From Xenoacremonium recifei (taxonomy: Eukaryota > Ascomycota > Sordariomycetes > Hypocreales > Nectriaceae): a stretch of DNA of 64,000 nucleotides. The position numbers and the translations under genes are program-made. The DNA is taken from the NCBI GenBank assembly GCA_012184525.1, contig WOFQ01000008.1, positions 372,001 through 436,000 of the forward strand. The letters run 5' to 3'. Shown in pieces: positions 20,701 to 31,469 of this stretch; position 1 is the stretch's first letter, and each line of letters opens with the position of its first letter. The notes beneath the pieces were generated by a model. The model was not told where the DNA came from. It was given only the letters and a program-made list of their open reading frames with translations, and did not search any database.

Positions 20701-21065
20701 TTTCTTTTCGCGAACGACTGGCTTCTCCTGGCCCCTATGCTGCCAGTCAGACGGTGCCGCCAAAGCCCAGACTGACAAAGCAGAAGTCTATGACTGGTCT
20801 CAACAATGCAGCCAATCGTCGCTCTTCGCTCCAAACAGCGAAATCAACGATGTCGGCGATGTCAATGGACGAAGCGCGGCCCAACCGGCCTGCCAGTTCT
20901 CTTGCCTCGACGTCTCGGAGGACTAGTCTCCTCCCTCAAGCGAAAGGCCGAGCCGAAGGTCCGTCCGGTCGTGCCAGCCCTCAGGCTCTCGCGGGAGCCC
21001 GGGTTGCCATGCGGAAGAGCAATATACCAGAACCCAAGGACTTGAAACCCAGATGGCGCCATTGA
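17739..21065 (+). CDS. KAR9: KAR9-like spindle-orientation protein
   Basis: A single exon encodes 1,108 residues. An in-frame TAA directly precedes the ATG, fixing the reading frame limit. Residues 1-350 are Pro/Ser/Thr-rich. A mainly helical domain from about 360 to 800 matches the fungal Kar9 domain (ASFANQLAQLTALQIPDAD, WGWE-free core with EWAKIRRTLQVVRGQVEIA and ERSLLKLKEAIDAG). The C-terminal 300 residues are basic and Ser-rich, and end with KSNIPEPKDLKPRW, which contains an S-x-I-P motif of the kind that binds EB1/Bim1 at microtubule plus ends. Kar9 links Bim1-bearing astral microtubules to myosin V on actin cables, aligning the spindle. It is convergent with the RecQ gene. The assignment rests on the domain pattern and the tail motif. 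Confidence 0.8.
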   Translation: MTSGHSNSAAPNSWSEQPQPPIPDVDQHAAVSAASQSAGVDLTVRASEIHQSSQSDQEHGLHPVVDGDGIANDAPAASLLKFADIPSQLAHLAFDPGSSDPSCDTNPDNSTASAQNCHFPPSTIATTATTAAPAIAPTPSSSTPTIERTPVPVSHPPFPSPAAAAAYRKTSPGLAARLKALGFGASKSSSPLSSPLHDHIGRLDEDQLRQLDEKHQAASVKSVIARRGRPWKGASATPPKTAVDSDLSLPPIIVDNSPPLPPFLPEIRTPDPLDMDTQKYRLPDHTNGNGTKVTLDTRREHIERTACLPSPDEVAIPPPPPPKDPPKDTPSTSTTSTTSASTPPNDFVPGLNTYFTPGHTRPGSIYTLSRASFANQLAQLTALQIPDADSLSNQVSAIPTAQVATKALINAAEQLRSWISKASEVIGGLDSEDDVEWAAAGGREGLAEVESAITRFEDLINAYVSAIEQLQGRDDIFHVPTDDLTRAVTQMETIITEWAKIRRTLQVVRGQVEIAMEWEELWNSVLGDIQGEMDELSRLVFEMEERRHKSLMAAASGEGVDIGDLETIVEENPHASRLHAPNRFSLPAFPVSPSSPGTPSLSQDDSSLLALFARMQPLRASLDFLPMRLSVFEARASDSFPTACDELEMRRDGLDARYKKLEKDAESLRKELGEDRWVIVFRGAGRQAQKMQESVERSLLKLKEAIDAGLHLTNQPAMTKKIESYEAKKTHYGPAIERVLSIIDKGVKDRLTVNGEILRLPMEMQSRWDALREQMREVDATLEEIHNDKGQQLRDSISSMLSNDRSTLGSGRETPGSSPPSSIIMSALGVDPHTPTSAKTAKMRSSSLNSRGPPPNRRHSSLPAPSGHGHLGRKPGYSRLSTVAASSGSRTPVQPPSQIKRPGSTASNRPRWNVSTNTSDVDTGHNFKPLTLTTPSPYAKRTPMSHRSTSSITSASGSKLPMRSPLVRASSESPRVDDTPTRGGHSRLSFRERLASPGPYAASQTVPPKPRLTKQKSMTGLNNAANRRSSLQTAKSTMSAMSMDEARPNRPASSLASTSRRTSLLPQAKGRAEGPSGRASPQALAGARVAMRKSNIPEPKDLKPRWRH

Positions 21066-21776
21066 ACATGATCTCACGAACTTACTCTCGCTTTCAACTT
21101 CTCGACCTGTACACTCGCTTGATACTCCGAGAAACGACATGTCTCCCTGTATCTACATGCAGTTTTCCTTGAAATTTTTCAACCCCCCTTCAGATTGTAG
21201 ATAAGATCACCATCAAAAAAGGGGCTTGGGGCCTGGCGCGCCACTTGTTCACAAACCTTTTCTTTGCTTACATGTACAGCATGGCGTACCGGATGTGGAA
21301 GATGTCGGAAATGGTGGAGTTTTAGGGAGGATTATTTTCCTGTATTTGGCAAGATTTGTACAATCTTGCTTCTTTACTGCTTTCAAATCTTATTCGTCCC
21401 TTCGATGTTATGGTGGCGAGTTGAGAGAGCAGTTCGGGATTATCTTGAGCGGTCTCGCGCAGCGAAGGCTAAGTTATCTACATTCAGGAGCGCTTATACC
21501 CCCCAATGCTGTACTAGAAGTGCTTGGTTTCCCCAAGATGGCGGGGCAGGGGAGCGGATTAATACGAAGAGCACGCTTTTGAAAAATGCAAGTCTCCCTC
21601 CATTTGAGCCTGTGATTGTGACTTCGTGTGTAAATCGTTTCTTGTTCATATAAGTCATATCCGTCCTAAACTAAGCTATGTCCCGCCAAAGTCTCCAGCC
21701 ACACATCTGTATAATACTCTTGTATCTGTCTAGTTGGTCTGCGCAGGTATGTCTTCATCATGAAAGCCCATATCTC
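21066..21776. other. Intergenic region between convergent KAR9 and RecQ genes
   Basis: This is 3' sequence of both genes; open frames here carry no domain. Confidence 0.45.
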
Positions 21777-24700
21777 TCACAGCGGCATCAGGCCAATACC
21801 GCCGTTACTCTTCTTGACGAGCTTGCCATCTCGCTTGAACCCACTACCAGAAGGTTTAGACGCATTCGCAGCAGCGCCCCCGCTGGCCTTCCTCCCAGTC
21901 CCGGCCGTCTTGCGCTTCGGGGCAGCACTAGAGCCTCTTCGCGAGAACCTCTTGCCTGAGAACTTCCTGCCGCCGGATTTGTTGTTCGACCGTGGTGGTG
22001 GCTTGCTTGGACCGGGTTGGTTGCCGAGGTCCTCGAGTCGGCTGTGGAAGGCTTGGACTTCGGGGCGCGACTGGGCGGGGAAGTAGTGTGAGTCTTCGCC
22101 GTCTTCTTCCTCTTCGGCTTCGACGTCTGAGCTGATGAGGTCGACAACCTGTTGGTCGTCATCATCTTCGTCCATGGCGCCGGCGATCTCCTGATACATC
22201 TCGTAGTGTCTCCTGAGGATGGTGAGGATCTTGGGACCATGCTCGTTGACTTTCTGTACGTCAATCCCGGTAATTCGCCTCATCTTGTCTATTGATGTTG
22301 TCCAGTTGATGGCCATCTCTCTGAAGTCACGTTCTGTGAAAAGAGGTTTCCGCAGCTCCTTCTTGTTTCGAATGTGCTCCTCCAACTTGCGAGCCTCGCG
22401 GACAAAAGCTGTAACAATATCTTGGTGTATCTCGGGCAAATCTTCCATCCGCGAGTCGTTGGAAATAGGTGGTCCAGTCCTCTTTGACGGCGGTCGGGCT
22501 GGGCGATGAGCCGGGAGTTCCTCGTACGGGTCCTCCTCATCGTCATCCATCTCATCATCGGATATGACGAACCCATCATTAGCATATCCTTGAGTCGTCA
22601 TGTCGAAAACTTCGTCGTCGCTGTCGACGACACGGTTGCGCTTCTTGCGTCTATCGACTGGAGATGATACATATGTCGACTGAAGAGGCAAGGTGTCTTG
22701 GTCCTTCGTTTTCTTTTTCGTAGCCTTCTTCGACTTGCTCTTGCTTGTCTTGGGCTCTGCATCGACCTGGATTGAGATCAGAAGCTTTCGTTGGCCTGTA
22801 AGAAAGAGTCTTGCTGTCGGTCCAGGTTTCAAGTACTCGTTAACCATTCCATGATTTCCTACCACATTGTCCTCGATAAAGGCTTTTTCGGCAGAAAGCT
22901 TTTCAATAACTCTGACGACCTCATGCTTTTTAATGCCTGCGGCCGAGCCATACCATTCTTCTGAGTCATGCGACTCATATTGAGGGTACTTGACCCCCCT
23001 GAGAATATCGGCGCATTGGTTTGCGGTTATCCGATTCTGGGCTTGAACTACCCGGATAGCGTCAGAGGCAAGGTCAGAGAAGTCTTGCTGCTCGAAAACG
23101 AGGTTGGCTTTGCAGTTGTCGCATGATTTGTTGCATTGAGAGGGTGTGAAATCTTCGCCGAAGTAACGGAGCACTTCTGTCCGCCGACAGTCGGCCTTGT
23201 TGTCGCAAAATGCAGTGACGCGCCTCAACATCACCATTTGACGGTCCTTTTGCTCGTTACTGCCGTCACCATCCTCAATCATTCTCTTCAGGACTCTTAT
23301 ATCCGCCTTGCCGTAATAGAGAATGCAATCGGAAGGATTTCCGTCTCTCCCCGCGCGACCGGTTTCTTGATAATAGCCTTCCAGGCTCTTCGGGAGGCCA
23401 TGATGAATCACAAATCTGACATCAGGCTTGTCGATGCCCATACCGAAAGCAATGGTGGCAACCACAACTTTAATGATGCCCTTTTGCCAGGCATTCTGAA
23501 CCTCAGCCTTCTCCTGCGACTCGACCTGTGCATGGTAGTGTTTCGCTGCAATGCCTTGCTCCGAGAGTTTCTGTGCGACCTCCTCCGTCGATTTGCGAGA
23601 GATAGTGTATACGATGCCGCTCATCCCGGAATACTTGGATTTGATCAAAGAGATGATGCTCGCCATGGTGTTAGCCTTGTTACCCTTGGGTCTGACTTCG
23701 TAGTACAGATTCGGACGATTAAAACTTTGCGAGAAAATCTTGCAACGAGACATGCTCAGATTGTGTCTTACGTCGACTATGACGTTCTGGGTTGCTGTAG
23801 CTGTGAGAGCCATGACTGGCACACCGGGGTATTGGGATCGAATTTGACCAAGACTCTTGTAGTCAGGGCGGAAGTCGTGACCCCATTGACTGACACAATG
23901 AGCCTCGTCAATGACAAGACGGGCCAACTTTCCCTTTCGATGTAATGTCTGCATGGCCCTCTGGAAGACCATGTTCTTGCTGACCATCTCCGGAGTAACA
24001 TACAAGAGCTCAACAAAGTGCTCTGGACTGCGCTCATTGAAGGCAGTCAAGACCTGTCTCTTGTATTCCGCTGAGCATTCACTGTTGAAGGCAACAGCCT
24101 GTATTCCCAGCGCTTTCATATGGTTGACTTGGTCCTGCATCAGACTGAGGAGAGGGGACACGACGATGGTGACACCTCGAGTCTTGCCACTCTTGACAAT
24201 AGCTGGAAGCTGGTAACAGAGGGATTTTCCACCCCCGGTCGGCATTAAGATGAAGGCATCCTCACCAGCTAAAGTGGCGTTGATAGCTTCGAGCTGATTG
24301 TGACGGAAGCCTTTCATCCTGAATCGGTCTTTCAACATTTTTTGGACCTCCGGTGACCATGGGTGTCTCATCAATTCTGGCGGGATCCTGGCCTCCGAAC
24401 CCGATTTTTGAACTTGCTTAGATGGCATTCGTGATTTTGGACCCCCAGCATTCCCGGATGTCTCTGAAAATATCGATCTGGGACCGGAAGAGGCCATCCC
24501 CATAGACTGTCGGGTCTCACAATCTTGGACAAAAGCTAGCATTTCCTCGTCGTCACTGAAATCGCTGAACTCATTTCCAGCCGGTCGATATTGCCTCGCA
24601 CCCTGTGTTGCCTTTCGGGTGCTGGAAGGCGGCTGCTTTTTGGCGGATCTTGGGGCGGGTTGGGGCTCAAAGTCGTCCAGGTCAACAAAACCCTCTTCCT

Positions 24701-26858
24701 CAACCATGAACTCGGCATCACTGAAAGTTTTCTGTCGTCGAGGTGGCTGGGGCAGTTGAGGCGGCTGGAATCGATGAGCGGGTATGGACAATCTTGAGGG
24801 CTCTCGAGGGAACAAGGCCTCTGGAATGTCTTCATCTTCTTCTTGGGAAATGATGCTCATCCTCGATGCAGGAGGTATTTGTGTTTGATGAATGACCTGT
24901 GTCCCCGGTTCAATAAATGAAGCCTCCCGGGAAGCAGAAGACATGTTGACACTATGTCGGAGAGCTGGTTGGGTTCCCAATACAATTGCGTGACTGGGAG
25001 TTGACGTATTGATCACGTCTAAAGCGTCTTGGTGAAGGTTAGATTCCTGGATGCCTGCATCAGACAACATTTTCAAAAGTGTTTCTTCCATCTTTTGAAT
25101 CTCATCGGTCAATTCATCGAGCCGAGATTCATCCTCTTCGGTGTCGAGTCCTTCGGAATAAGCCCTAGCAATGCGCTGGGCCAGCATCTCCCTTTTGTCG
25201 CAGAAGGATCTATAAGAGTTCATCAAATTGGATGCATCTTTCAGCGCGGCTTGTTGTTCTAATAGCCGCTCTTTCTCAACTTTGATCTGGTTTCGTCTTT
25301 CCTTCGGCCAGCGCTCTTGGATCGCACGTAGAAAGTCCTTATCATTCTGTTGTATGTGCTGATCAATGAGATCTCTTTGCTTTGGTAGCATCGCAGCATT
25401 CGAAAACAGCATGTTGAGAAGCTCCGGTCTTTGACTTGATGATGGCGGTTCTGGATTGTCATAGGATACCACATTAGCTCCGTCATGTGAGGAACTTGCT
25501 GGACGCAATTTCGGATTCAACAAAGGTACAGTCGCAGGTTCCTGAGACATACGAGGGGAATTGATCATATGTTGAGAATGACTGGAGGCCTTTGCCTGTT
25601 GGGATGTAGAGAATGAAGGTTGCTGCTGCATCAGGTCCTTCACGGGTTCCTTTGGGAAAGCCATGGAGCTGTTGTGAGACGGTGGCGTCATGAACTCGTC
25701 GTCAGAATCAGGTATGACCAAGTCGTCATTTCCGACTTCGTCTATCGCGTTCCGGAGCACTCTGGTGGCGCTTGGCGTGTGCATGGTATCGTGCTCGTTG
25801 TGCTTCGCCTTTTTGCGACTAGAAGGGGATGATCCCAGCAAGGTCTCACGCCTTTGACTACTGGCCTTTTTGCTGCTTGAGGGCTGCTTCGCAGACGAGC
25901 TGACAGCGTCCAATCTTTCTCTCCGTGAATCGAATTCCTTCTTCGGGCTGCTTCGTACCAGTCCGGAACTGGATTTCAAGTCCTCGACTCGCTGTAGGCT
26001 TGAGCCGCTAGTATGGCTACGCTGACTTGTGACAGGGCGTTGTAGAGGACTGGAGATCGGTGGATCTGTTCCCAGCAGTTCGTAGACATCTGGGAACTCG
26101 CCGGACGTGTCGAAGTCTCCGCCACTAATATCGGTACTCTTTCGTTTCTTTGACGAAGATGTTGGTTCTGGTCGGGACGCATAATCCTCTCGCCAGAGCC
26201 TCACTTCTGATCCGAATTGAACTGAGTCTGACGATTCGAACGTATCTCCGGTCAAGTCCATGCATTCAAGGTCATCCGCGTCGAAATCGGCGAAATCGGG
26301 GCTGGATTGGCGTGGCGGTTGTGATTTTCTGCCATTATCGTGGTTGAGCAACGCATGTTTGCCGGATTTCTGTGGAGTTTGGGCGACTTGAGGAGTGTCA
26401 GTCCAATTCAAGAGCTTGCAGTTTCCAGTCATCTTACCTTTTTGATTCCTTCCCACGGGCTCAACTTGGGTCACTCGAGAAGTCCCCTTGGTAGAGCTGG
26501 GGGTAAGGAGTTGTTGCTGTCTAGATACAAGGCCTGGGCGCTTTGATTTGCTGGTAGAAGTAAGGCGAGCCATGTTTTCCCCTATGACCATCACCTCATC
26601 AAAGTCCTGTTGAAGTGTGACTGGAGGCTTGGGCAAGCCATTTGTTCTGCTGTTTGGGCGCGCTCCTGAAGCGAGTCCAGATACAGACTCGGAGGGCGGC
26701 TCTTGTTCGAAGATTCTTGATCGAGACGACGATTGCGATTGGGAGGATGCCGAGAGTAGGGTGTCGATACTGGCGGGGAACGATAGTGTTTTGGGTCGAT
26801 GAAGCGCGAGATTGTGCAGCAGCCAGGACAGTTGATCTGAGAGATTGTTGCGAGTCAT
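21777..26858 (-). CDS. RecQ-family DNA helicase (BLM/Sgs1/QDE-3 type)
   Basis: One uninterrupted exon encodes 1,693 residues. The first 850 are Ser-rich and disordered, with a conserved-looking N-terminal segment (DQLSWLLHNLALHRP) like the Top3-Rmi1 binding end of Sgs1. The helicase core spans about 860-1220 with Walker A PTGGGKS (about 875), DEAH box VIDEAHCVSQWGHDFRPDY (about 985) and motif VI QETGRAGRDG (about 1165). A Cys4 zinc module and RQC domain follow (CRRTEVLRYFGE, CNKSCDNCK), then an HRDC domain at about 1470-1550 (DIVTAFVREARKLEEHI). The C-terminal tail is acidic, then basic. It unwinds recombination intermediates 3'-5' with topoisomerase III in the nucleus; the Neurospora orthologue QDE-3 also acts in quelling. 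The length and full domain set match Sgs1/BLM rather than short RecQs. Confidence 0.96.
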   Translation of the reverse strand: MTRNNLSDQLSWLLHNLALHRPKTLSFPASIDTLLSASSQSQSSSRSRIFEQEPPSESVSGLASGARPNSRTNGLPKPPVTLQQDFDEVMVIGENMARLTSTSKSKRPGLVSRQQQLLTPSSTKGTSRVTQVEPVGRNQKGKMTGNCKLLNWTDTPQVAQTPQKSGKHALLNHDNGRKSQPPRQSSPDFADFDADDLECMDLTGDTFESSDSVQFGSEVRLWREDYASRPEPTSSSKKRKSTDISGGDFDTSGEFPDVYELLGTDPPISSPLQRPVTSQRSHTSGSSLQRVEDLKSSSGLVRSSPKKEFDSRRERLDAVSSSAKQPSSSKKASSQRRETLLGSSPSSRKKAKHNEHDTMHTPSATRVLRNAIDEVGNDDLVIPDSDDEFMTPPSHNSSMAFPKEPVKDLMQQQPSFSTSQQAKASSHSQHMINSPRMSQEPATVPLLNPKLRPASSSHDGANVVSYDNPEPPSSSQRPELLNMLFSNAAMLPKQRDLIDQHIQQNDKDFLRAIQERWPKERRNQIKVEKERLLEQQAALKDASNLMNSYRSFCDKREMLAQRIARAYSEGLDTEEDESRLDELTDEIQKMEETLLKMLSDAGIQESNLHQDALDVINTSTPSHAIVLGTQPALRHSVNMSSASREASFIEPGTQVIHQTQIPPASRMSIISQEEDEDIPEALFPREPSRLSIPAHRFQPPQLPQPPRRQKTFSDAEFMVEEEGFVDLDDFEPQPAPRSAKKQPPSSTRKATQGARQYRPAGNEFSDFSDDEEMLAFVQDCETRQSMGMASSGPRSIFSETSGNAGGPKSRMPSKQVQKSGSEARIPPELMRHPWSPEVQKMLKDRFRMKGFRHNQLEAINATLAGEDAFILMPTGGGKSLCYQLPAIVKSGKTRGVTIVVSPLLSLMQDQVNHMKALGIQAVAFNSECSAEYKRQVLTAFNERSPEHFVELLYVTPEMVSKNMVFQRAMQTLHRKGKLARLVIDEAHCVSQWGHDFRPDYKSLGQIRSQYPGVPVMALTATATQNVIVDVRHNLSMSRCKIFSQSFNRPNLYYEVRPKGNKANTMASIISLIKSKYSGMSGIVYTISRKSTEEVAQKLSEQGIAAKHYHAQVESQEKAEVQNAWQKGIIKVVVATIAFGMGIDKPDVRFVIHHGLPKSLEGYYQETGRAGRDGNPSDCILYYGKADIRVLKRMIEDGDGSNEQKDRQMVMLRRVTAFCDNKADCRRTEVLRYFGEDFTPSQCNKSCDNCKANLVFEQQDFSDLASDAIRVVQAQNRITANQCADILRGVKYPQYESHDSEEWYGSAAGIKKHEVVRVIEKLSAEKAFIEDNVVGNHGMVNEYLKPGPTARLFLTGQRKLLISIQVDAEPKTSKSKSKKATKKKTKDQDTLPLQSTYVSSPVDRRKKRNRVVDSDDEVFDMTTQGYANDGFVISDDEMDDDEEDPYEELPAHRPARPPSKRTGPPISNDSRMEDLPEIHQDIVTAFVREARKLEEHIRNKKELRKPLFTERDFREMAINWTTSIDKMRRITGIDVQKVNEHGPKILTILRRHYEMYQEIAGAMDEDDDDQQVVDLISSDVEAEEEEDGEDSHYFPAQSRPEVQAFHSRLEDLGNQPGPSKPPPRSNNKSGGRKFSGKRFSRRGSSAAPKRKTAGTGRKASGGAAANASKPSGSGFKRDGKLVKKSNGGIGLMPL

Positions 26859-28407
26859 GAAGCCGACTTGTGGCTGTCGGAGTACTGCTCAGGAATTTTC
26901 GTGTCGAACATTTGTATTTCATACGTGTTGCTGACTGTTAGCTGAAGCCTGCCCACCCGTTATTGTCGTGAAGCTCACAGTGGAGTGCACTTTCCGCGTC
27001 ACGCGTGTGTTAGTCATCAGATGCGTGTGCACGTGATCGCATGCCTCCTGCGACTTTCCCTCATAGACTGAGATGCAATGTGAATTCATGTTTGCATGGA
27101 CGATAGCATAACTTTTTTATTGTTCTCTCTTTCTTATTTCGAATGTATGTTCTTTCATTCTGACGCGGAACTAACACGCTTGGCGGTTGGACTACGCTCA
27201 ACGAACCGCAACTCTACCTTTACAGATTCACTTGTCTAAGCTTCTTGACCGTTACGGGCTTCGGCTCGGCTATCGTTGCGGAACGGGAACCGGCCTCATC
27301 ATCATGAAATCGGATACCTCACATGCCGCGATGGATCAACAGAGAGAACATATTATTGACAAACCTACGACAAGCCGAAGTCCTCGTTGTCGATCGCCTC
27401 CGACTACTAGGAAAAACCGGGTGCACTACCCTGGAGACTTGATTGTCCTCGACTCCAGGCTAATGCACACAAGCTGACAGCCAAGCAACCCTACAGAATG
27501 GTGTAAGTCATTGGATGATCGGCGAACTGCAACGACTTCCCCCCTGCATCTATTAAATATCCAATGAATGTCAATGTCGCAACGGCTGCTCCTGTTTCAA
27601 TGGCATCGAAATCTGTTCCCGGGAGCCGGGCAATCAAGAAAGATGACAGCCAAGATGTCAAGGCGCAAAACCAGATATGCCCAATCCTCGGCGACCTTTG
27701 GGATGAAAAACAAGATTCGCCACGACAATGACTTCACAACCGTTCTTCTCGACCTTTCCAACCCTCGCGGAAGTCGGTGTTGAAGGATGTCGGTGATGCC
27801 GGCCGGAACCTCGCCCGAAGTGACCCACAAGGAGCCGCCCCGATCTCTGTAAGGTTGCCGGCGGACGCTGCGATTGGCTCGATGTACTTGTCAGAGTTGC
27901 GATCCCGGGAGATGGGACCAAACCCGTACTTGCACGTCCCGTCTAATGATGCCGCCCGATGCCAGGGTCAGGCCGTTGGCGCCGTCTGTCGGATTGGGCA
28001 CACACGATGAAGGCCTGATCCGAAGGGATGTTGAACCGGCTGTCGTCCCCGGACCTTTCCGTGCCCAACAACACATCGGAATCGCCCAGAATCCCAAGTG
28101 AATGCCGTGGGAAATCCAGATGGGAATGCACGTCAAAAGGGAAATTCTGGTGAAGTAAATGTCTGCTTAGATTAAATCCAAAATCGCTACACAATGCTAT
28201 GACTACGCTGGCTTTACCGTCCCATCTAAATCTAATATGCAGTACTTTTCCCTATTCCTTATAACCCACGCCGGAGTTGTCCATCTCTAGAGGCTGTGTC
28301 TTGTTGAGCCTCTGGCCCTTTTATGAAAACCACATTCCACCGACAAGCTCCCAGGTCTATCCTGGTACTGTCCACCCCCTTCCCCAACTACTTTTCTCAT
28401 ATTTTCA
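26859..28407. other. Gene-poor region between RecQ and the DUF1275 gene
   Basis: The left part is the RecQ promoter. Between 27500 and 28200 one minus-strand frame is open from 28194 to 27658 apart from a single stop near 27943, but I recognise no domain in it or in the overlapping plus-strand frames. It may be an old gene remnant or chance. Confidence 0.4.
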
Positions 28408-29306
28408 TCATACCGCAGATAGTTCCGGCTGCTTGGTTTCCGCATTTGTGAACAAGTACAGAATCGTAACAAGGAACTTGCCTGCTCCGGAAATGACGAT
28501 GACTGCGGGTGAGCCTACATGTCGGTAGATGACAGCTCCAACCAGCGATCCGGCGACCAAGGTCAAGAGGAAGGCAACACGACGTGTGCGTGGTCGGTTG
28601 TCCAGAACCAACAACTTCTTGTCAATCATCAGATCAACCCAAGCAGCCGTCGCCATGGCAGTGCTGATTTCCGTCATTGCCAGGCTTCGGGACTGTACCA
28701 CTTGACTGCCGGCAGCAAAAGCCATCAGTCCGATCACAGCGAGTGTTGCGGCTCCCCTCAACTCGATCCCATAAACGTATTGGATAGCTGCGGCAGCCAG
28801 CACGAGAGCCGACTGGATGAAGTTGCAGAGAAGAAGCCACCATCGCTTGCGAGGCCCAATGATGTGGCTCAGCTGGCCTGTCAACCAGCCGGCACCGAGG
28901 AACATGCCGAGGGCCATGCCGATGTTGGATGTGATGAACATCTCGCCGTTGAGCTGGGGGAGGACGAGGGCGAGACACAGAAAGACAGTGTTACCCGTCT
29001 GGTTGGATGCGAAGCAGTGGTAGTCTGGAAATGTGGTGGCATCTGGGGAGACGAAGTTTAGACAGATTCGTGGTGAAGGGATATACAAGTTTGCTCACCT
29101 TGCATGCCGGTGCAAAAGGTCAGAATTAGTAGTTGAATCTCTGCAAAGGCAGTTGGTCGGATGTCATCTGAAAGATGATCCATAAACCGGGTTATAGTTG
29201 TGCGAGATGTGGAAGACTCCTTCTTGGGAGGCGGGCTGTTGTCCCTGCTCTCTACGGGAGTCTCCCGGTGAGAGGTCTGTAGGCTAACCTCAGGGGCCAC
29301 TGCCAT
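28408..29306 (-). CDS. YoaK/DUF1275-family membrane protein
   Basis: Two minus-strand exons, 29306-29099 and 29042-28408, encode 280 residues; the 56-nt intron 29098-29043 is GT-AG. After a hydrophilic N terminus (about 40 residues) come about six hydrophobic segments: AFAEIQLLILTFCTGMQ, then the family motif region DATTFPDYHCFASNQTGNTVF, FITSNIGMALGMFLGAGWL, LVLAAAAIQYV, LAVIGLMAFAAGSQV, LLTLVAGSLVGAVIY and VIVISGAGKFLVTILYLF. SNQTGNTV is the hallmark of DUF1275 (bacterial YoaK). The domain is common in bacteria and filamentous fungi, and its biochemical role is unknown; a transporter is often supposed. The gene stands alone between gene-free stretches of 1.5 and 2.2 kb. Confidence 0.88.
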
Positions 29307-31469
29307 CTTGTTGGATTTCTCTGATTAAGTTTGGAGATATTTTTGAAACTTGGGGAGGCAAGTTGGAACTCGAGCGAAAACTCAGATGAGGGCGAAAAGT
29401 CGAATGTGTGGTAGAAGAAGTAATAATCTAAGGAGAACAATGCAGCGTCGGGTTGAAAACTTTGCCCTTCCATGACGGCCTCCCCAACCCTTGAGTCAAC
29501 AGGGACCGTTCCGCCGAGAAACGGCATATTCGGTAATGCATCATCGTATTCAACGGCCATCGGTCATTCTGGCAGTGAAGCAACGTCTGAGTTTAGCGTA
29601 GCCGGGCCAGATAAAAGCGGCGCAGGAAGTCGGGCGGCCGTGGCGAAACCGCAGGCGGCCGGCTTCCGTGAGCCGCGACCAGGCCGGCGGTCCGGAACCA
29701 GCAACATGGGTGGATGGCATTGCCAGCAGCCAGGATCTTAAAATGATATAGGTGGAAATTCATCGAAAGCCCGACGATCTTCTCATTGGGCGAAATTAAT
29801 TTCATCCAGAGGCTCTATGCTGCGTTGTCTCGAGTGCCGTCTTTTGACTCTCACTCACGTGGGCGAGGCCCGGCTATACGGTTGACGGCCAGAGAGCCGC
29901 ATTCCAGTCAACTTCTCTCATATCTGCGACTTGCAAATTGGCCCTAACTAACATGCACATAACTCTTGACTATCAAGCACCCATAATAAATGCATTATCG
30001 GGTCAGGGCTATTGAATCGGGGATTGGGATAAGAACCCCTGACATGGTGTTATATGATATATATCATAAAATAAAGCAGTAGAAAAATCCAGAACAGTAA
30101 CGGAAGTACTCTAAAATATTTCGGTTTCTTCCATTCTGTAGTAAAATTTAGTTCTGAATTGTGGTTTAGGGTCGGAAAGTTTTGCCAGGCCGGTGCTCAA
30201 ACTCAAGCAAGGGCTTCAGTCGTGTCGGTGGCTGTCAATGGGGAATAAAACTGACACTCTGACATCTTTGACCGCTCATTATAACGTATTTTGCCTTTAT
30301 CTTACTCCGTACTCATATTTTTAGTTAAGTGCAACCTACCCTATAGCCTTTCTACACGATAGGAGCAGACGAGAGACTAGTTTGCTACACAGCGACACGT
30401 TCATTGCTTGATTAGATACTTGTTGGCGAGGAGATATGAAGATGCGACGATATTACAGGGTGGATTGGAATATCCCATCACAATCGGAGATGAATGTGAG
30501 CTCCAAGTCCACATCCGGTGCAGTCGTGCGTACGTACTTCATTGCGGAGTTCTGACAGATGGAGGATGGCCTGATCCCCTCATTGTAGGCAGATTCAGCC
30601 TTGGCTTGTTTCTTGTCGAGCGAGATTGAAAGCCTAAGCCTTCCCTCTAGAGCCTTTCGACACGCTAGTCTGGAGGTTGTTTGCGACGGTTTATTGCGGT
30701 CTCCGCCAGCTGAACCCCCCCGTCGGGCAGTATACTGAATCCGGTAGCAATTCGAGTCTCGCCTCTGGCTGTTGCATTTGCTGTTCCTCTGCGTTTGGGC
30801 CTGTTCTGCCTGAAAAGAGTGCCGATCATTCACGACGTCTCACGTCGTCTCACGCCATGGCGGATGGATGTCTACATTCACGGTTTCGCACTGCAGCAGC
30901 GAGACTGTTGGTGATCTGACAGGTCTCCAATCGCCATTAGCCAGGCACCAGCGGGGTCTGTGGCGCCAAGCTGTGTGCTGGCGGCCCATATCACTGGATT
31001 TCGTGTGCTGAAGCCGGCCTTCTTGGCGGGATAACCCCTGCTAGCAAATAGCTGTGTTTAGGCAATGCTGGGGCAGACGATGGCCTCAAGCGAGCGTCTC
31101 CGCCATGCCAGCTTTGGCTATAATAAAGTCAATTCCGACTCCTTACCGACCATGATTCTCACGAAACATACACATGCAACCCTCCTCTATCCCTTTAACA
31201 GCCTTCTTTGTCGCCTCGTGCGCGTTAGAAGATCAGCAAGAGTATCACGAGAACTGCATTGCTGGCATCTCAAACCACCACCTCTATCCACTGCCCCTCT
31301 CCTTAGTTCTCAGCCGCGAAGACGGTGTACGAACTGGTCATTTCTCAAGCCATTGAAGTTTCGAACCACCTCATTTTGTCTTTCTATTGCCTCTTCTCGT
31401 CGTTTCTATTGCGATCCTCCATATCCTTTGAAGCCACCTATTCTCTCTTCCCACAATCACCCCGCAATC
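29307..31469. other. 2.2-kb gene-free, partly AT-rich region
   Basis: Between about 29980 and 30320 the sequence is AT-rich (for example 30050-30075). No coding region, tRNA or transposon ends could be recognised. The right end (from about 31160) is C/T-rich and is the probable leader of the ankyrin gene. Confidence 0.45.

Noticed and set aside
30050..30120. Possible transposon end or centromere-like AT block
   Set aside because: Short AT-rich patch without inverted ends, target duplication or coding remnants.
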